A stretch of 64,000 nt of DNA from Cognataquiflexum aquatile (lineage in GTDB: Bacteria; Bacteroidota; Bacteroidia; Cytophagales; Cyclobacteriaceae), in the NCBI RefSeq assembly GCF_003316845.1, contig NZ_QMIK01000001.1, positions 124,001 through 188,000 on the forward strand, written 5' to 3'. The notes beneath the pieces are model-generated. The model was not told the origin of the DNA. It saw only the letters and a list, made by a program, of their open reading frames with translations, and made no database searches. Of this stretch, positions 41,449-50,679 are shown one piece after another (the first letter of the stretch is position 1; every line of letters starts with the position of its first letter). Position numbers and translations under genes: made by a program.

Positions 41449-42378
41449 ATGAGCAAAGAACAGGAACATTTTTTGGGAATAGATGTCGGAGGGACCCATC
41501 TAAAAATTGGCCTTGTCAACAAACAAGGGGAAATTGTTTCGTTTGATAAAATCGACACAGCACCATACCGTGATGACTCCAAAGGTTTCAGTGTCTGCTT
41601 TGCAGACAACATGGTTGACATTCTGAAGAAATATCCTGAAGTCAAAAAAGTAGGTATCGGTTTGCCCGGTTTGATCTCCAAAAACAGAACAACCACACTT
41701 GAAATCCCTGCCATCCCTGACCTGAACGGCTATAACCTCAAGGGTGAACTCAAAAAAAGATATCCCGGTATTTCATTCTATCTGGAAAATGATGCCGCTG
41801 CCGCTGCTATCGGTGAATACAGGTATGGCAAAAACAATCCTCCTGAAAATTTCCTTTTCATCACCATGGGAACAGGAATCGGAAGTGCATTGGTTTTGGA
41901 TGGGGAAATATTTAAAGGATCGCGTGGCAATGCCATGGAAATGGGCCACATGCTTTCCCGCGGAAACGAAGGATTGGAGAAGTTGGTAGGAAGAAACGGC
42001 ATCCTCAAAATTATGGAACGGTTTATCCAAGGTTATCCAAGACTCGCGGGTGAACTGATAGACCAAGAGCTTGGTACCCATCTCTTGGTCGATACCGCAA
42101 AAGCAGGAAATGAGGTTTCTCTGATGGTATTCGAGGAAGTTGGGAGGATTTTGGGTGAAGCCATCGTGTCTACCATCCGAATTCTGGACGTGACCCATGT
42201 CTATTTTGGAGGTGGAATTTCAGCAGGATTAGAATATATGATGCCTTCTTTGGACAAGACTGTCAGACAGTATCTGACTCCTTACTATGTAAAAGACCTC
42301 CAGTTGGTCAGGGCGACTTTGGCCAACAATGCCGGTACCCTTGGGGCGGCAGCTTTGTGCTTTATGGATGAAGATTAA
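41449..42378 (+). CDS. ROK-family sugar kinase (glucokinase-like)
   Basis: A 309-residue kinase of the ROK family. The phosphate-binding start F-L-G-I-D-V-G-G-T-H-L-K-I-G is followed by V-G-I-G-L-P-G, the catalytic Asp in E-N-D-A-A-A-A-A, G-T-G-I-G-S-A-L-V and E-M-G-H. After E-x-G-H the usual zinc-binding C-x-C-G-x2-G-C-x-E is replaced by a stretch with no Cys (G-N-E-G-L-E-K-L-V-G-R). The enzyme probably folds without zinc. Likely substrate glucose or another hexose. Single gene with a perfect terminator. Confidence 0.9.
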   Translation: MSKEQEHFLGIDVGGTHLKIGLVNKQGEIVSFDKIDTAPYRDDSKGFSVCFADNMVDILKKYPEVKKVGIGLPGLISKNRTTTLEIPAIPDLNGYNLKGELKKRYPGISFYLENDAAAAAIGEYRYGKNNPPENFLFITMGTGIGSALVLDGEIFKGSRGNAMEMGHMLSRGNEGLEKLVGRNGILKIMERFIQGYPRLAGELIDQELGTHLLVDTAKAGNEVSLMVFEEVGRILGEAIVSTIRILDVTHVYFGGGISAGLEYMMPSLDKTVRQYLTPYYVKDLQLVRATLANNAGTLGAAALCFMDED

Positions 42379-42401
42379 GAGTTTTAAGGTTAAAATATTA
42401 G

Positions 42402-42443
42402 AAGGTTTTAAGGTTCACAAGGTTCCTTAAAACCTTTTTTTTT
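42402..42443 (+). terminator. Rho-independent terminator of the ROK kinase gene
   Basis: A twelve-base-pair perfect stem AAGGTTTTAAGG/CCTTAAAACCTT (42402-42413 and 42425-42436) with an eleven-base loop, followed by a run of nine T. It lies 24 bases after the stop. Confidence 0.88.
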
Positions 42444-42517
42444 GGATAATTTCTAAATTTCAAATTTATTTATCCAATCAATTGAGGGTAAAATATAAGC
42501 TAACCCTAATTTTTGAA

Positions 42518-42632
42518 TCAATATCCATAAATATCAAATATCAATGAATATCAATAATTCAGAATTTTTACTCTTTCCCAACCCTTAAACTTTTCCAACC
42601 TTTTAACCTCTAACCAATTAACCTTTAACCAT
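42518..42632. repeat. Short low-complexity repeats between convergent genes
   Basis: 42518-42556 has several close variants of AATATCAATA. 42580-42632 has repeated AACCTTTTAACC/TTAACCTTTAACC units. They are typical of gene-free sequence in this phylum; no gene is present. Confidence 0.6.
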
Positions 42633-42636
42633 TTTC

Positions 42637-43032
42637 TCACGGATCCAACCTGCTGATTACCACCTCACTTACCCTACTGTAAGCATTCATCCTGAGCATC
42701 ACTTTCATAGGCATTTCGGCTGCGGCATCAAACTCCGGACACGATGGTGCCGGATTGATAAAATAGATGAAAAAAGATTGGCTCCTGTCTGTCAACTCGA
42801 CTTTGTCAGGCCTTCCAAAAGTCTTGATAATTGATTGGTTGTCTTTTCCCAACAAATCATTTTTAACTACCCTAAAAGCTTCTAATTCTTGCATTCGTAA
42901 TCCAATACAACCATCTCTGTCATTTTTCCAGTTTTCGAGATTCACATTTTTGAGGTCCACTTTGCTGGAACAGGCGGAGGAAAGGACTGAAAATGAAATT
43001 ATTCCAAAAACAACAATAAAAATATTACGCAT
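42637..43032 (-). CDS. Small lipoprotein, SmpA/OmlA-like in part
   Basis: A 131-residue protein starting at ATG 43032 (M-R-N-I-F-I), with a signal sequence and lipobox S-V-L-S-S-A-C near residue 22. The segment L-L-G-K-D-N-Q-S-I-I-K-T-F-G-R-P-D-K-V resembles the L-G-x-s-x-x-e-v-x-x-x-l-G-x-P motif of SmpA/OmlA (BamE-like) domains, so an outer-membrane assembly or inhibitor-type fold is possible. Its start overlaps the end of the sterol-desaturase gene by eight bases. A longer frame from 43134 is rejected because it lacks a signal sequence at its own start. Confidence 0.7.
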   Translation of the reverse strand: MRNIFIVVFGIISFSVLSSACSSKVDLKNVNLENWKNDRDGCIGLRMQELEAFRVVKNDLLGKDNQSIIKTFGRPDKVELTDRSQSFFIYFINPAPSCPEFDAAAEMPMKVMLRMNAYSRVSEVVISRLDP

Positions 43033-44275
43033 TTTGAGGGGTTTGATTGACTGATTTTTGGAAATTTTTAACAGTTCCATAATTAAACCAAAGCCAAAAG
43101 TAGGAGAGGGCTGCATAAATAGAAAGGAAAACAATGGATATGTTCTCGGGCGCCAGTTCTTTTAGGATAAACCAATTTGCCAAAACAAATACCGCCACCC
43201 TTAGAACCTCCTGAACATGATACCATCTCTTTTGTTCAAAAATCCCGGAGAAACTTACAGTACTCCAAACAATCAGCGTGGATAGGCCAACTTTGGTCAT
43301 CCAGTCAAATTTGCCCAGATTGAAAAGGAAAAAGGCCGTCAAACCCATCAGCACTACGTACTGGAAAAACACATAATAATTGAGGGCCAAAGGCACGGTA
43401 GTATCGAATTTTTTGTAATCAGGACCCACATCTTTTACGGGACGGTAGCCTCCAAGGTATTCCGGAAGCCATCCGGGTTTATTGAACAGATACCGTGCTT
43501 TGTCTTTTAGGTTTGGAATCATTTCCAATTCCTTTTTCATCGTCGCATAATGGGAAATATTTACCCAAACAGGATTCCAGCTTTGCACAGGAGTCGTAAT
43601 ACCATAAGTTGGCCTTTCTTCCTCTTCCTGAAAAGTACCAAACCACTTGTCAAAGATGATAAAGGTACCGCCGTGGTTTTTGTCAATGTATTTGGGATTG
43701 CGCCCATGATGTACACGGTGGTGGGAAGGGGTATTCATAAATTTTTCTAGAAAACCCATCCTGTCAATCGCTTCTGTATGGATCCAAAACTGGTATAGCA
43801 AGTTAATGCCGGACACCAACACCAACATCACCGGATCAAATCCGATTACCGCCAAAGGCAGGTAAAACATGAATGTCCAGATCGTCTGCGTGGAGCTTTG
43901 TCTCAGAGCTACAGAAAGATTGTATTCCTCCGAAGAATGGTGGACAACATGACCGCCCCAAAAAAGGTTGATTTCATGACTCAGACGATGCGCCCAATAA
44001 TAACACAAATCATAAAGGAAAAACAGGATAAAGAAAGTCCATACGTTGTTTGGAATCTGAAACAAACCGAATTTCTCAAAAAAGAAAGTGTAAATACCGA
44101 TAGAAAGCACTTTGAGAAAAACACCAGAAACTTGGGAGACCACTCCGAGGTTAATGTTGGTAATGGCATCATTCAGCCTATAAGTAGGGTTTTTTTGAAA
44201 CCTCAAAACGAGCAACTCAATCCCCATCAGGATAAAGTACATCGGGATGGCGATTACGACAGGACTCAGATTCAT
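43025..44275 (-). CDS. Sterol desaturase/fatty acid hydroxylase family membrane enzyme
   Basis: A 416-residue integral membrane di-iron enzyme. Helices alternate with the histidine clusters H-R-x-x-H-E, H-V-V-H-H-S-S-E-E-Y-N and H-H-R-V-H-H-G, which bind two irons and allow C-H hydroxylation or desaturation with O2. The C-terminal ~150 residues add about four further helices (F-F-Q-Y-V-V-L-M-G-L-T-A-F-F-L-F), a longer form than the minimal family. Substrate could be a sterol, carotenoid or lipid. The lipoprotein gene follows in the same transcript. Confidence 0.92.
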   Translation of the reverse strand: MNLSPVVIAIPMYFILMGIELLVLRFQKNPTYRLNDAITNINLGVVSQVSGVFLKVLSIGIYTFFFEKFGLFQIPNNVWTFFILFFLYDLCYYWAHRLSHEINLFWGGHVVHHSSEEYNLSVALRQSSTQTIWTFMFYLPLAVIGFDPVMLVLVSGINLLYQFWIHTEAIDRMGFLEKFMNTPSHHRVHHGRNPKYIDKNHGGTFIIFDKWFGTFQEEEERPTYGITTPVQSWNPVWVNISHYATMKKELEMIPNLKDKARYLFNKPGWLPEYLGGYRPVKDVGPDYKKFDTTVPLALNYYVFFQYVVLMGLTAFFLFNLGKFDWMTKVGLSTLIVWSTVSFSGIFEQKRWYHVQEVLRVAVFVLANWFILKELAPENISIVFLSIYAALSYFWLWFNYGTVKNFQKSVNQTPQNA

Positions 44276-44350
44276 CTTTCTATCAGCTATTTGGGTTTTT
44301 GGATTGGAAATCTACTTATAAAAACCCAAAAAGGAAAAAACAGTTTCGGA

Positions 44351-44378
44351 TTTGTACCATCATTAATCTTTATATTAG
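44351..44378 (+). promoter_or_regulatory. Candidate promoter of the membrane protein-parE-parC genes
   Basis: TTTG at 44351-44354 and TATATTAG at 44371-44378 are in roughly the spacing of Bacteroidota -33/-7 elements, 22 bases before the ATG at 44400. The -7 box matches TAnnTTTG at six of eight positions. Confidence 0.35.
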
Positions 44379-44399
44379 CGACCAAAATCAACTAGTTTT

Positions 44400-44900
44400 A
44401 TGTATTACCGATTCGGAAAAGTATTTCATTTCATTTCAATTCTCCTGTTTTTATTCACCTTCCTGTATTTCTATTCGGCTATGCCCGATATTATCGCTTA
44501 CGAACTCGATGAAAACGGGTATGCAACAAAAGAAATTTCCAAAGGGACATTCTTTTACATTGGCATCATACTTTTCGGGGTTTTGAATTTTGTCCTCATT
44601 ACACCTGCAAAACTGATTGAAAACAAGAGTACCAAAACATTCAGGCAGCTGTTTCCCACAGGTGATGTTTTCAGGGATTATATGCTTACATGGATTTACA
44701 GTTTCACTGGAGTGATCAATATTTCCCTTGCGATCATGAGTTTATTCATCCATGCCATCAACAACCAGAATGAAATAGGTTCGGGCAGTTATTCCTTTTT
44801 CTTTTATCTGATCCCTATTCTTTTTCTGGTTTGGATTATCGTTTTGTTTTGGATATTGTTGCAGAAATTCAATGCAATCAGAAATAACAGTACCATTTAA
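44400..44900 (+). CDS. Hypothetical membrane protein upstream of parE
   Basis: A 166-residue protein with four hydrophobic segments (FHFISILLFLFTFLYFYS; FFYIGIILFGVLNFVLI; WIYSFTGVINISLAIMSLFI; FFFYLIPILFLVWIIVLFW). Between the first two is a polar loop (D-E-N-G-Y-A-T-K-E-I). No known family is recognised. It ends 24 bases before parE and is likely co-transcribed with it. Confidence 0.8.
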   Translation: MYYRFGKVFHFISILLFLFTFLYFYSAMPDIIAYELDENGYATKEISKGTFFYIGIILFGVLNFVLITPAKLIENKSTKTFRQLFPTGDVFRDYMLTWIYSFTGVINISLAIMSLFIHAINNQNEIGSGSYSFFFYLIPILFLVWIIVLFWILLQKFNAIRNNSTI

Positions 44901-44924
44901 CCAAATTACCTGTAGCAAATTTTC

Positions 44925-46820
44925 ATGGCAGAAAACGTAAAATACAACGAAGACAGCATCAAGTCGTTGGATTGGAGGGAACATATCAGGCTAAGACCAG
45001 GTATGTACATCGGAAAACTTGGAGACGGAAGTGCCCAAGATGACGGGATATATGTTTTGGTCAAAGAAGTCCTTGATAACAGTATCGACGAACACATGAT
45101 GGGTTATGGCAGGACCATCGACATCAAAATATCCGAGCACAAAGTGGAAGTCCGCGATTACGGCCGAGGGATTCCCTTGGGCAAAGTCATAGACTGTGTT
45201 TCCAAAATCAATACCGGCGGCAAGTACGATTCAGGTGCTTTTCAAAAATCTGTGGGACTGAACGGTGTCGGTACCAAAGCGGTGAATGCACTTTCCGACT
45301 TTTTCAAAGTACAGTCCTTCCGCGACGGGGAAACAAAAGTAGCTCAATTTGAAAAAGGAATTTTGGTCGAAGACCGCCCTGTTGAAAAAACCACTGAAAG
45401 GAACGGTACCAAAGTTGTTTTCTCCCCGGATGCAGGGGTTTTCAAAAATTACCATTTCATCCCCGAATACCTCGAAAACCAGATATGGAATTATGCTTTC
45501 CTGAATGCCGGTCTGACCATCAATTATAATGGCAAAAAGTTTTTCTCTGAAAAGGGACTTTATGACCTGCTGATGAGAAAGGTGGACGAGGAAAGTATCA
45601 GGTATCCCATTATCCACCTCAAAGGAAATGACATTGAAATAGCCCTCACACACTCCAACCAATATGGAGAGGAATACTATTCCTTCGTGAATGGCCAATA
45701 TACAACTCAAGGCGGAACCCACCTTGCTGCATTCAGAGAGGCCATCGTCAAGACAATCAGGGAATTTTATAAGAAAGAATATGATGCCTCAGATATCAGA
45801 GGAAGCGTGGTGGCTGCTGTAGCCGTCCGTGTCATGGAACCGGTATTTGAGTCTCAAACCAAAACCAAGTTGGGTTCCCAGACCATTGGGCCGGATGGAC
45901 CTACCCTTAGGACTTTTGTCAATGACTTCGTCAAAACCGCTCTGGACAACTACCTTCACAAAAACCCGGCTGTAGCAGATGCCTTGCTCAAAAGGATTTT
46001 GCAGTCCGAAAGGGAAAGAAAAGAAATCTCCGGTATCAAAAAACTGGCAAACGAAAGGGCTAAAAAAGCCAACCTCCACAATAAAAAACTGAGAGATTGC
46101 CGGGTACATTATGACGATGCAAAAGGCGACGAGGAGCAGAAAAACAAAACCATGCTCTTCATCACTGAAGGGGATTCTGCGTCAGGTTCCATTACAAAAT
46201 CACGTGATGTGCAGACTCAGGCGGTATTTTCACTACGTGGTAAGCCTTTGAACTGCTATGGCATGACCAAAAAAGTGGTATATGAAAATGAGGAATTCAA
46301 CCTGCTGCAACATGCCTTGAACATTGAGGACGGAATTGAAAACCTCCGTTTCCGAAAAATAGTCATCTCCACAGATGCTGATGTTGACGGCATGCATATC
46401 CGCTTGCTCATCATGACTTATTTCCTCCAGTTTTTTCCCGACTTGGTCAAAAACGGCCACCTTTATATCCTGGATACGCCGCTCTTTAGGGTAAGAAACA
46501 AGAAGGAAACCATCTATTGCTATACCGATGAAGAAAGACAAAGGGCGATCCACAAAATCGGGAAAACCGCCGAAATCACCCGCTTCAAAGGTTTGGGAGA
46601 GATTTCTCCTGAAGAGTTTGGAAAATTTATAGGAGATGACATCCGCCTGGAACCGATTATCCTAAGCAAGGAAACCAAAATTGTAGAATTACTGAATTTC
46701 TACATGGGCAAAAACACCCCTGACAGGCAGACTTTCATCATCGATAACCTCAAAATAGAAAAAGACATCGTTTTTGATGATCCTTCCAAAAAGCAGGAAG
46801 AAGAGCACGAAGCCGCTTAA
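44925..46820 (+). CDS. parE: DNA topoisomerase IV subunit B
   Basis: A 631-residue type IIA topoisomerase ATPase subunit. The GHKL ATP-binding region has [19 protein letters not shown], and the lid-type [12 protein letters not shown]. The TOPRIM domain carries E-G-D-S-A-S-G-S and [10 protein letters not shown] with the metal-binding Glu and Asp residues. Adjacent to a gyrA/parC-type gene, as is usual for parE in Bacteroidota, whereas gyrA and gyrB are normally apart. It decatenates daughter chromosomes with ParC. Confidence 0.93.
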   Translation: MAENVKYNEDSIKSLDWREHIRLRPGMYIGKLGDGSAQDDGIYVLVKEVLDNSIDEHMMGYGRTIDIKISEHKVEVRDYGRGIPLGKVIDCVSKINTGGKYDSGAFQKSVGLNGVGTKAVNALSDFFKVQSFRDGETKVAQFEKGILVEDRPVEKTTERNGTKVVFSPDAGVFKNYHFIPEYLENQIWNYAFLNAGLTINYNGKKFFSEKGLYDLLMRKVDEESIRYPIIHLKGNDIEIALTHSNQYGEEYYSFVNGQYTTQGGTHLAAFREAIVKTIREFYKKEYDASDIRGSVVAAVAVRVMEPVFESQTKTKLGSQTIGPDGPTLRTFVNDFVKTALDNYLHKNPAVADALLKRILQSERERKEISGIKKLANERAKKANLHNKKLRDCRVHYDDAKGDEEQKNKTMLFITEGDSASGSITKSRDVQTQAVFSLRGKPLNCYGMTKKVVYENEEFNLLQHALNIEDGIENLRFRKIVISTDADVDGMHIRLLIMTYFLQFFPDLVKNGHLYILDTPLFRVRNKKETIYCYTDEERQRAIHKIGKTAEITRFKGLGEISPEEFGKFIGDDIRLEPIILSKETKIVELLNFYMGKNTPDRQTFIIDNLKIEKDIVFDDPSKKQEEEHEAA

Positions 46821-46909
46821 ATCCAATTCCCGCTTCCCAAAAGGAAAGTCTATCAACATATCCCCAAATAAAGATGGTCTAATGGCCATCAAACCATTCA
46901 AAATATAGC

Positions 46910-49546
46910 ATGAGCGATATAATCAACGAAACTCCGGAAGGAAAAGAAGGAAGCCTGCATGAATCCATTCCCGTAACAGGAATGTATAAAGACTGGTTTT
47001 TAGATTATGCCTCCTACGTAATTCTGGAGCGTGCCGTACCGGCAATTGAAGATGGCCTCAAGCCTGTGCAGCGCCGGATCCTGCACGCCATGAAGGAAAT
47101 GGATGATGGTCGATTCAACAAAGTCGCCAACATCATCGGCCAATCCATGCAGTATCATCCACATGGCGACGCTTCTATTGGAGACGCCATTGTCAACATG
47201 GGGCAAAAAGATCTCCTGATCGAAACCCAAGGCAATTGGGGAGACATCAGAACAGGGGATGGTGCAGCAGCGGCAAGATACATTGAAGCGAGATTGTCAA
47301 AGTTTGCCTTGGAAGTGGTTTTCAATCCCCAAACCACTGAATGGCAACTTTCTTATGATGGAAGAAAAAGAGAACCTGTCACCCTTCCTGTAAAATTCCC
47401 TTTGGTATTGGCCCAGGGCGTGGAAGGTATCGCCGTGGGACTTTCAACCAAAATACTCCCACACAACTTCTGTGAACTGATCTTGGGGTCTATTCAAATC
47501 CTCAAAGGAGAAAGAACACACATCCTGCCTGATTTCCCTACAGGGGGAATGGCGGACTTTTCAGAATATAACGAAGGCGTAAGAGGCGGAAGGGTAAAAG
47601 TCAGAGCAAGAATTGAAGAAGAAGACAATAAAACCCTATTGATCAAAGACATACCATTTGGTACCACGACCAATTCTTTGATAGAATCGATCATCAAGGC
47701 CAATGACAAAGGTAAAATCAAGATCAAAAAAGTAGTAGACAATACGGCCAAAGATGTAGAAATCCAGATCCAATTGGTACCGGGGCAATCTCCTGACATG
47801 ACTATTGATGCGCTTTATGCCTTTACGGATTGCGAGGTCAGCATCTCTCCAAATGCCTGTGTGATCATCAACGACAAGCCTGTTTTCCTTTCTGTCAATG
47901 ACATATTGGAATACAATACCAAGCAGACCAAGGCTCTCCTCAAAAAGGAACTGGAAATCCGGAAGGCAGAATTGATGGAGAAATTGCTTTTCTCCTCTCT
48001 CGAAAAAATATTCATCGAAAACAGGATTTATAGAGATATAGAGGAATGTGAAACCTGGGATGCAGTCATCCAGACGATAGACAAAGGTTTGGAACCTTTC
48101 AAGCCGGATTTCTATAGAGAAATTACCACCGAAGACATAGTCAGGCTGACAGAAATCAAAATCAAGCGTATCTCCAAGTTTGATGCTTTCAAAGCTGACG
48201 AACTCATGAGAAGGCTTCAGGAAGAGCTCAAAGAGGTTAATCACCACCTGAGGCATTTGACTGAATATGCTATCCAATACTACCAAAACCTCTTGGACAA
48301 GTATGGCAAAGGGCGAGAAAGAAAAACCGAGATCAGGGCTTTTGACACCATCGAAGCCACTGTCGTCGCCGCCAACAATGCCAAGCTCTATGTGAACAGG
48401 GCTGATGGATTTGTGGGTTATGGATTGAAAAAGGATGAATTCGTATGTGATTGCTCTGATTTGGACGATGTGATCGTATTCCGCAGGGATGGCAATTGCG
48501 TTGTGACCAAAATCCAGGAAAAGGGATTTGTGGGCAAAGATATCCTCCATGTCGCCATCTTCCGCAAAGGAGACGAACGCATGGTTTACAACATGGTCTA
48601 CCTTGATGGTGAATCAGGCAAGGCTATGGTGAAGCGTTTTCAGGTAATTGGGGTGACCCGAGACCGTGAATATGACCTGACCAAAGGCACAAAAGGTTCC
48701 AAAGTCATGTACCTGACCGCAAATCCAAATGGTGAAGCAGAAGTCATTACCATTTTCCTTACCCAAGGTGCCAAAGCCAAGATCAAAGTATTTGACTTTG
48801 ATTTCAGCACCATCGAGATCAAAGGACGTGCAGCAGGAGGAAATATCCTGACCAAATATCCTGTCCGCAAAATTCAATGGAAAATGGCAGGAACATCCAC
48901 CTTAGGAGGTCTTGATATCTATTTTGATGCCTCTATCGGCAGGCTCAATACCGACCAAAGAGGCCGCAAAATCGGCAATTTCTTAGGCGAAGACAGGATC
49001 ATCGTATTCTACAAAAACGGGGATTATGAGCTGACTACCTTTGAACTTACCAACCGCTATGAAGCCAATGAGGTTGTTTTGATCCAGAAATTTGATCCTG
49101 AAAAAGTGATTTCAGCAGTCTATTTCGATGGGGTAAGCAAATCCTTCTTTGTCAAGCGATTCCTGATCGAAACCACCACCATCAACAAGAAATTTAACCT
49201 CATTTCTGACCACAAACAGTCATTCCTGAAAATCGTCTCCACTGAAAAGCAACCTCAGGTGAAAGCAGTCCTTCAGAAAGGCAAAGAGAAAGAGGAACAG
49301 GAGTTTGACCTCGATATCCTGATTGATGTCAAAGGTTGGAAAGCGATCGGAAACAAACTGTCTTCCTATCCGGTTTTGGAAGTTTCTCTGATAGAAAGCA
49401 CCGCCAAAATCTCTGAGGAAACCGAAATTCCCGATGAAACTCCAGAAGATACAGAAACAGGGGAGGAGGATTTGGAGATTGGAACCACCATCGAATTCAA
49501 AATCAAAAAAGAAGAAGACGACAAAGACCAACTCGATTTGTTCTGA
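46910..49546 (+). CDS. parC: DNA topoisomerase IV subunit A
   Basis: An 878-residue DNA-cutting subunit. Catalytic Tyr is Tyr124 in A-A-A-R-Y-I-E-A-R-L. The preceding breakage-reunion region has G-D-G-L-K-P-V-Q-R-R-I-L, Y-H-P-H-G-D-A-S-I and N-W-G-D. The C-terminal beta-pinwheel is degenerate (G-R-A-A-G-G-N-I-L and later N-Q/R-R-G-R-K-I-G) and ends in an acidic tail rich in Glu/Asp (~835-878). That tail is longer than is common and could regulate DNA wrapping. It lies 89 bases after parE. Strong terminator follows. Confidence 0.93.
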   Translation: MSDIINETPEGKEGSLHESIPVTGMYKDWFLDYASYVILERAVPAIEDGLKPVQRRILHAMKEMDDGRFNKVANIIGQSMQYHPHGDASIGDAIVNMGQKDLLIETQGNWGDIRTGDGAAAARYIEARLSKFALEVVFNPQTTEWQLSYDGRKREPVTLPVKFPLVLAQGVEGIAVGLSTKILPHNFCELILGSIQILKGERTHILPDFPTGGMADFSEYNEGVRGGRVKVRARIEEEDNKTLLIKDIPFGTTTNSLIESIIKANDKGKIKIKKVVDNTAKDVEIQIQLVPGQSPDMTIDALYAFTDCEVSISPNACVIINDKPVFLSVNDILEYNTKQTKALLKKELEIRKAELMEKLLFSSLEKIFIENRIYRDIEECETWDAVIQTIDKGLEPFKPDFYREITTEDIVRLTEIKIKRISKFDAFKADELMRRLQEELKEVNHHLRHLTEYAIQYYQNLLDKYGKGRERKTEIRAFDTIEATVVAANNAKLYVNRADGFVGYGLKKDEFVCDCSDLDDVIVFRRDGNCVVTKIQEKGFVGKDILHVAIFRKGDERMVYNMVYLDGESGKAMVKRFQVIGVTRDREYDLTKGTKGSKVMYLTANPNGEAEVITIFLTQGAKAKIKVFDFDFSTIEIKGRAAGGNILTKYPVRKIQWKMAGTSTLGGLDIYFDASIGRLNTDQRGRKIGNFLGEDRIIVFYKNGDYELTTFELTNRYEANEVVLIQKFDPEKVISAVYFDGVSKSFFVKRFLIETTTINKKFNLISDHKQSFLKIVSTEKQPQVKAVLQKGKEKEEQEFDLDILIDVKGWKAIGNKLSSYPVLEVSLIESTAKISEETEIPDETPEDTETGEEDLEIGTTIEFKIKKEEDDKDQLDLF

Positions 49547-49570
49547 TCCTTAGCTCCCTATATCATCAAA

Positions 49571-49607
49571 AAGGCACAAAAGAAATCTATCTTTTGTGCC
49601 TTATTTT
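49571..49607 (+). terminator. Terminator after parC, one of a near-identical pair
   Basis: A thirteen-base-pair stem AAGGCACAAAAGA/TCTTTTGTGCCTT (49571-49602), loop of six, then TATTTT. The same stem sequence is found at 50519-50550, and the bases after both share CAGAATTATT.ATTCATAAT. Confidence 0.88.
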
Positions 49608-49733
49608 AATCCCCATTTCTCGAACGCTGTCAGAATTATTGATTCATAATCCACCTTGCAAAAACGGAAAAGATCAATTGGGTTTGTTTTGACCCGATTA
49701 ATCCTTACCTGTGATCACCTTCAAAATTTAAGT

Positions 49734-50291
49734 ATGAAGAATGAGAACATAAAATCTGAAATCAGAAAAAGCCTTAAAAGTGGAAAATCAAAGAATGAAG
49801 TTTATGAAGAGTATTGCCAATCAACGGATAATGATCATTTAAGGAGAGTTTTAGCATCTATTCCCTCACCGGACACAAAGAAAAAATTCAGACTCATTCA
49901 TTCAATAATATGTTGTATTTGGGTCCTTTTTTTCATAATCGAACTTCTTGGTTCCTTTGGGATATTTATCAATTTTGATCTTAAAGTTTTAATCACATTG
50001 GTAGCTACTACCTACCTTTTAATCGAAATATGGAAATTCAATGGTGATGCTTATTTACCGGGCATTATTTGGATGATACTTGGGGTATTCAATACCTTGA
50101 AAGATATGGGTACGGTGGAGAAAGATGATGTAGATTATGATGCGCTGATTATGCTGTCATGGATATATATTGCCTTATTTTTAATTAATATATCCCTGAT
50201 GTTAATAGTGCGGAAAAATGTTTTCGGATATTATAATTGGTTTAAGCCTTCCCTTGATGAAGGAAAAAAGATAAAATTTCAAAAAGATTAA
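49734..50291 (+). CDS. Hypothetical membrane protein between duplicated terminators
   Basis: A 185-residue protein from ATG 49734 (M-K-N-E-N-I-K). Residues 1-55 are polar and helical (S-E-I-R-K-S-L-K-S-G-K-S-K-N-E-V-Y-E-E-Y); four hydrophobic segments follow (I-C-C-I-W-V-L-F-F-I-I-E-L-L; V-L-I-T-L-V-A-T-T-Y-L-L; G-I-I-W-M-I-L-G-V-F; I-Y-I-A-L-F-L-I-N-I). The N-terminal part resembles a small cytosolic regulatory region. No family recognised. It sits between two copies of the same terminator, suggesting insertion or segmental duplication. Confidence 0.7.
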   Translation: MKNENIKSEIRKSLKSGKSKNEVYEEYCQSTDNDHLRRVLASIPSPDTKKKFRLIHSIICCIWVLFFIIELLGSFGIFINFDLKVLITLVATTYLLIEIWKFNGDAYLPGIIWMILGVFNTLKDMGTVEKDDVDYDALIMLSWIYIALFLINISLMLIVRKNVFGYYNWFKPSLDEGKKIKFQKD

Positions 50292-50518
50292 GTTATCCCA
50301 AATCGAGAAAATACTTTATTGTATGCTTCTATGATTACCTGAGTTTCAATAATCAACATTCAGGTTTCTTCAGGTGATATTTTTTAAAATTTACTTCAAA
50401 AATTTCATAATTTGCTTCTAATGAAGTATTTACGTTGATTTTAAATGAAATTTGATAAAAAATCTTGCCAAAATAAAGGAGTGTTAAAGAATTTGAATTT
50501 TTATAATCTCAAAAAAAT

Positions 50519-50556
50519 AAGGCACAAAAAAAATACATCTTTTGTGCCTTTTTTAT
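50519..50556 (+). terminator. Second copy of the GGCACAAAA terminator
   Basis: AAGGCACAAAA and TTTTGTGCCTT (50519-50529 and 50540-50550, approximate) then T residues. It lies 230 bases beyond the membrane-protein stop, which is far for its own terminator. Gap 50292-50679 otherwise has no gene; 50634-50663 has CGTAAATCGAACTTCGTACATCGTACTTC-like low-complexity sequence. Confidence 0.75.
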
Positions 50557-50679
50557 TCATCCCATTCAGAATTATTCATTCATAATTCTAACCTACCTTA
50601 CACTCCTAACTTCTCACCTCTTATTTCTCCCTTCGTAAATCGAACTTCGTACATCGTACTTCTCGGCTCACTTTTCTTT

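Noticed and set aside
47636-48550. A 304-codon open frame on the minus strand inside parC
   Set aside because: It lies wholly antisense to a well-conserved gene and shows no family features; long antisense frames arise from codon bias.
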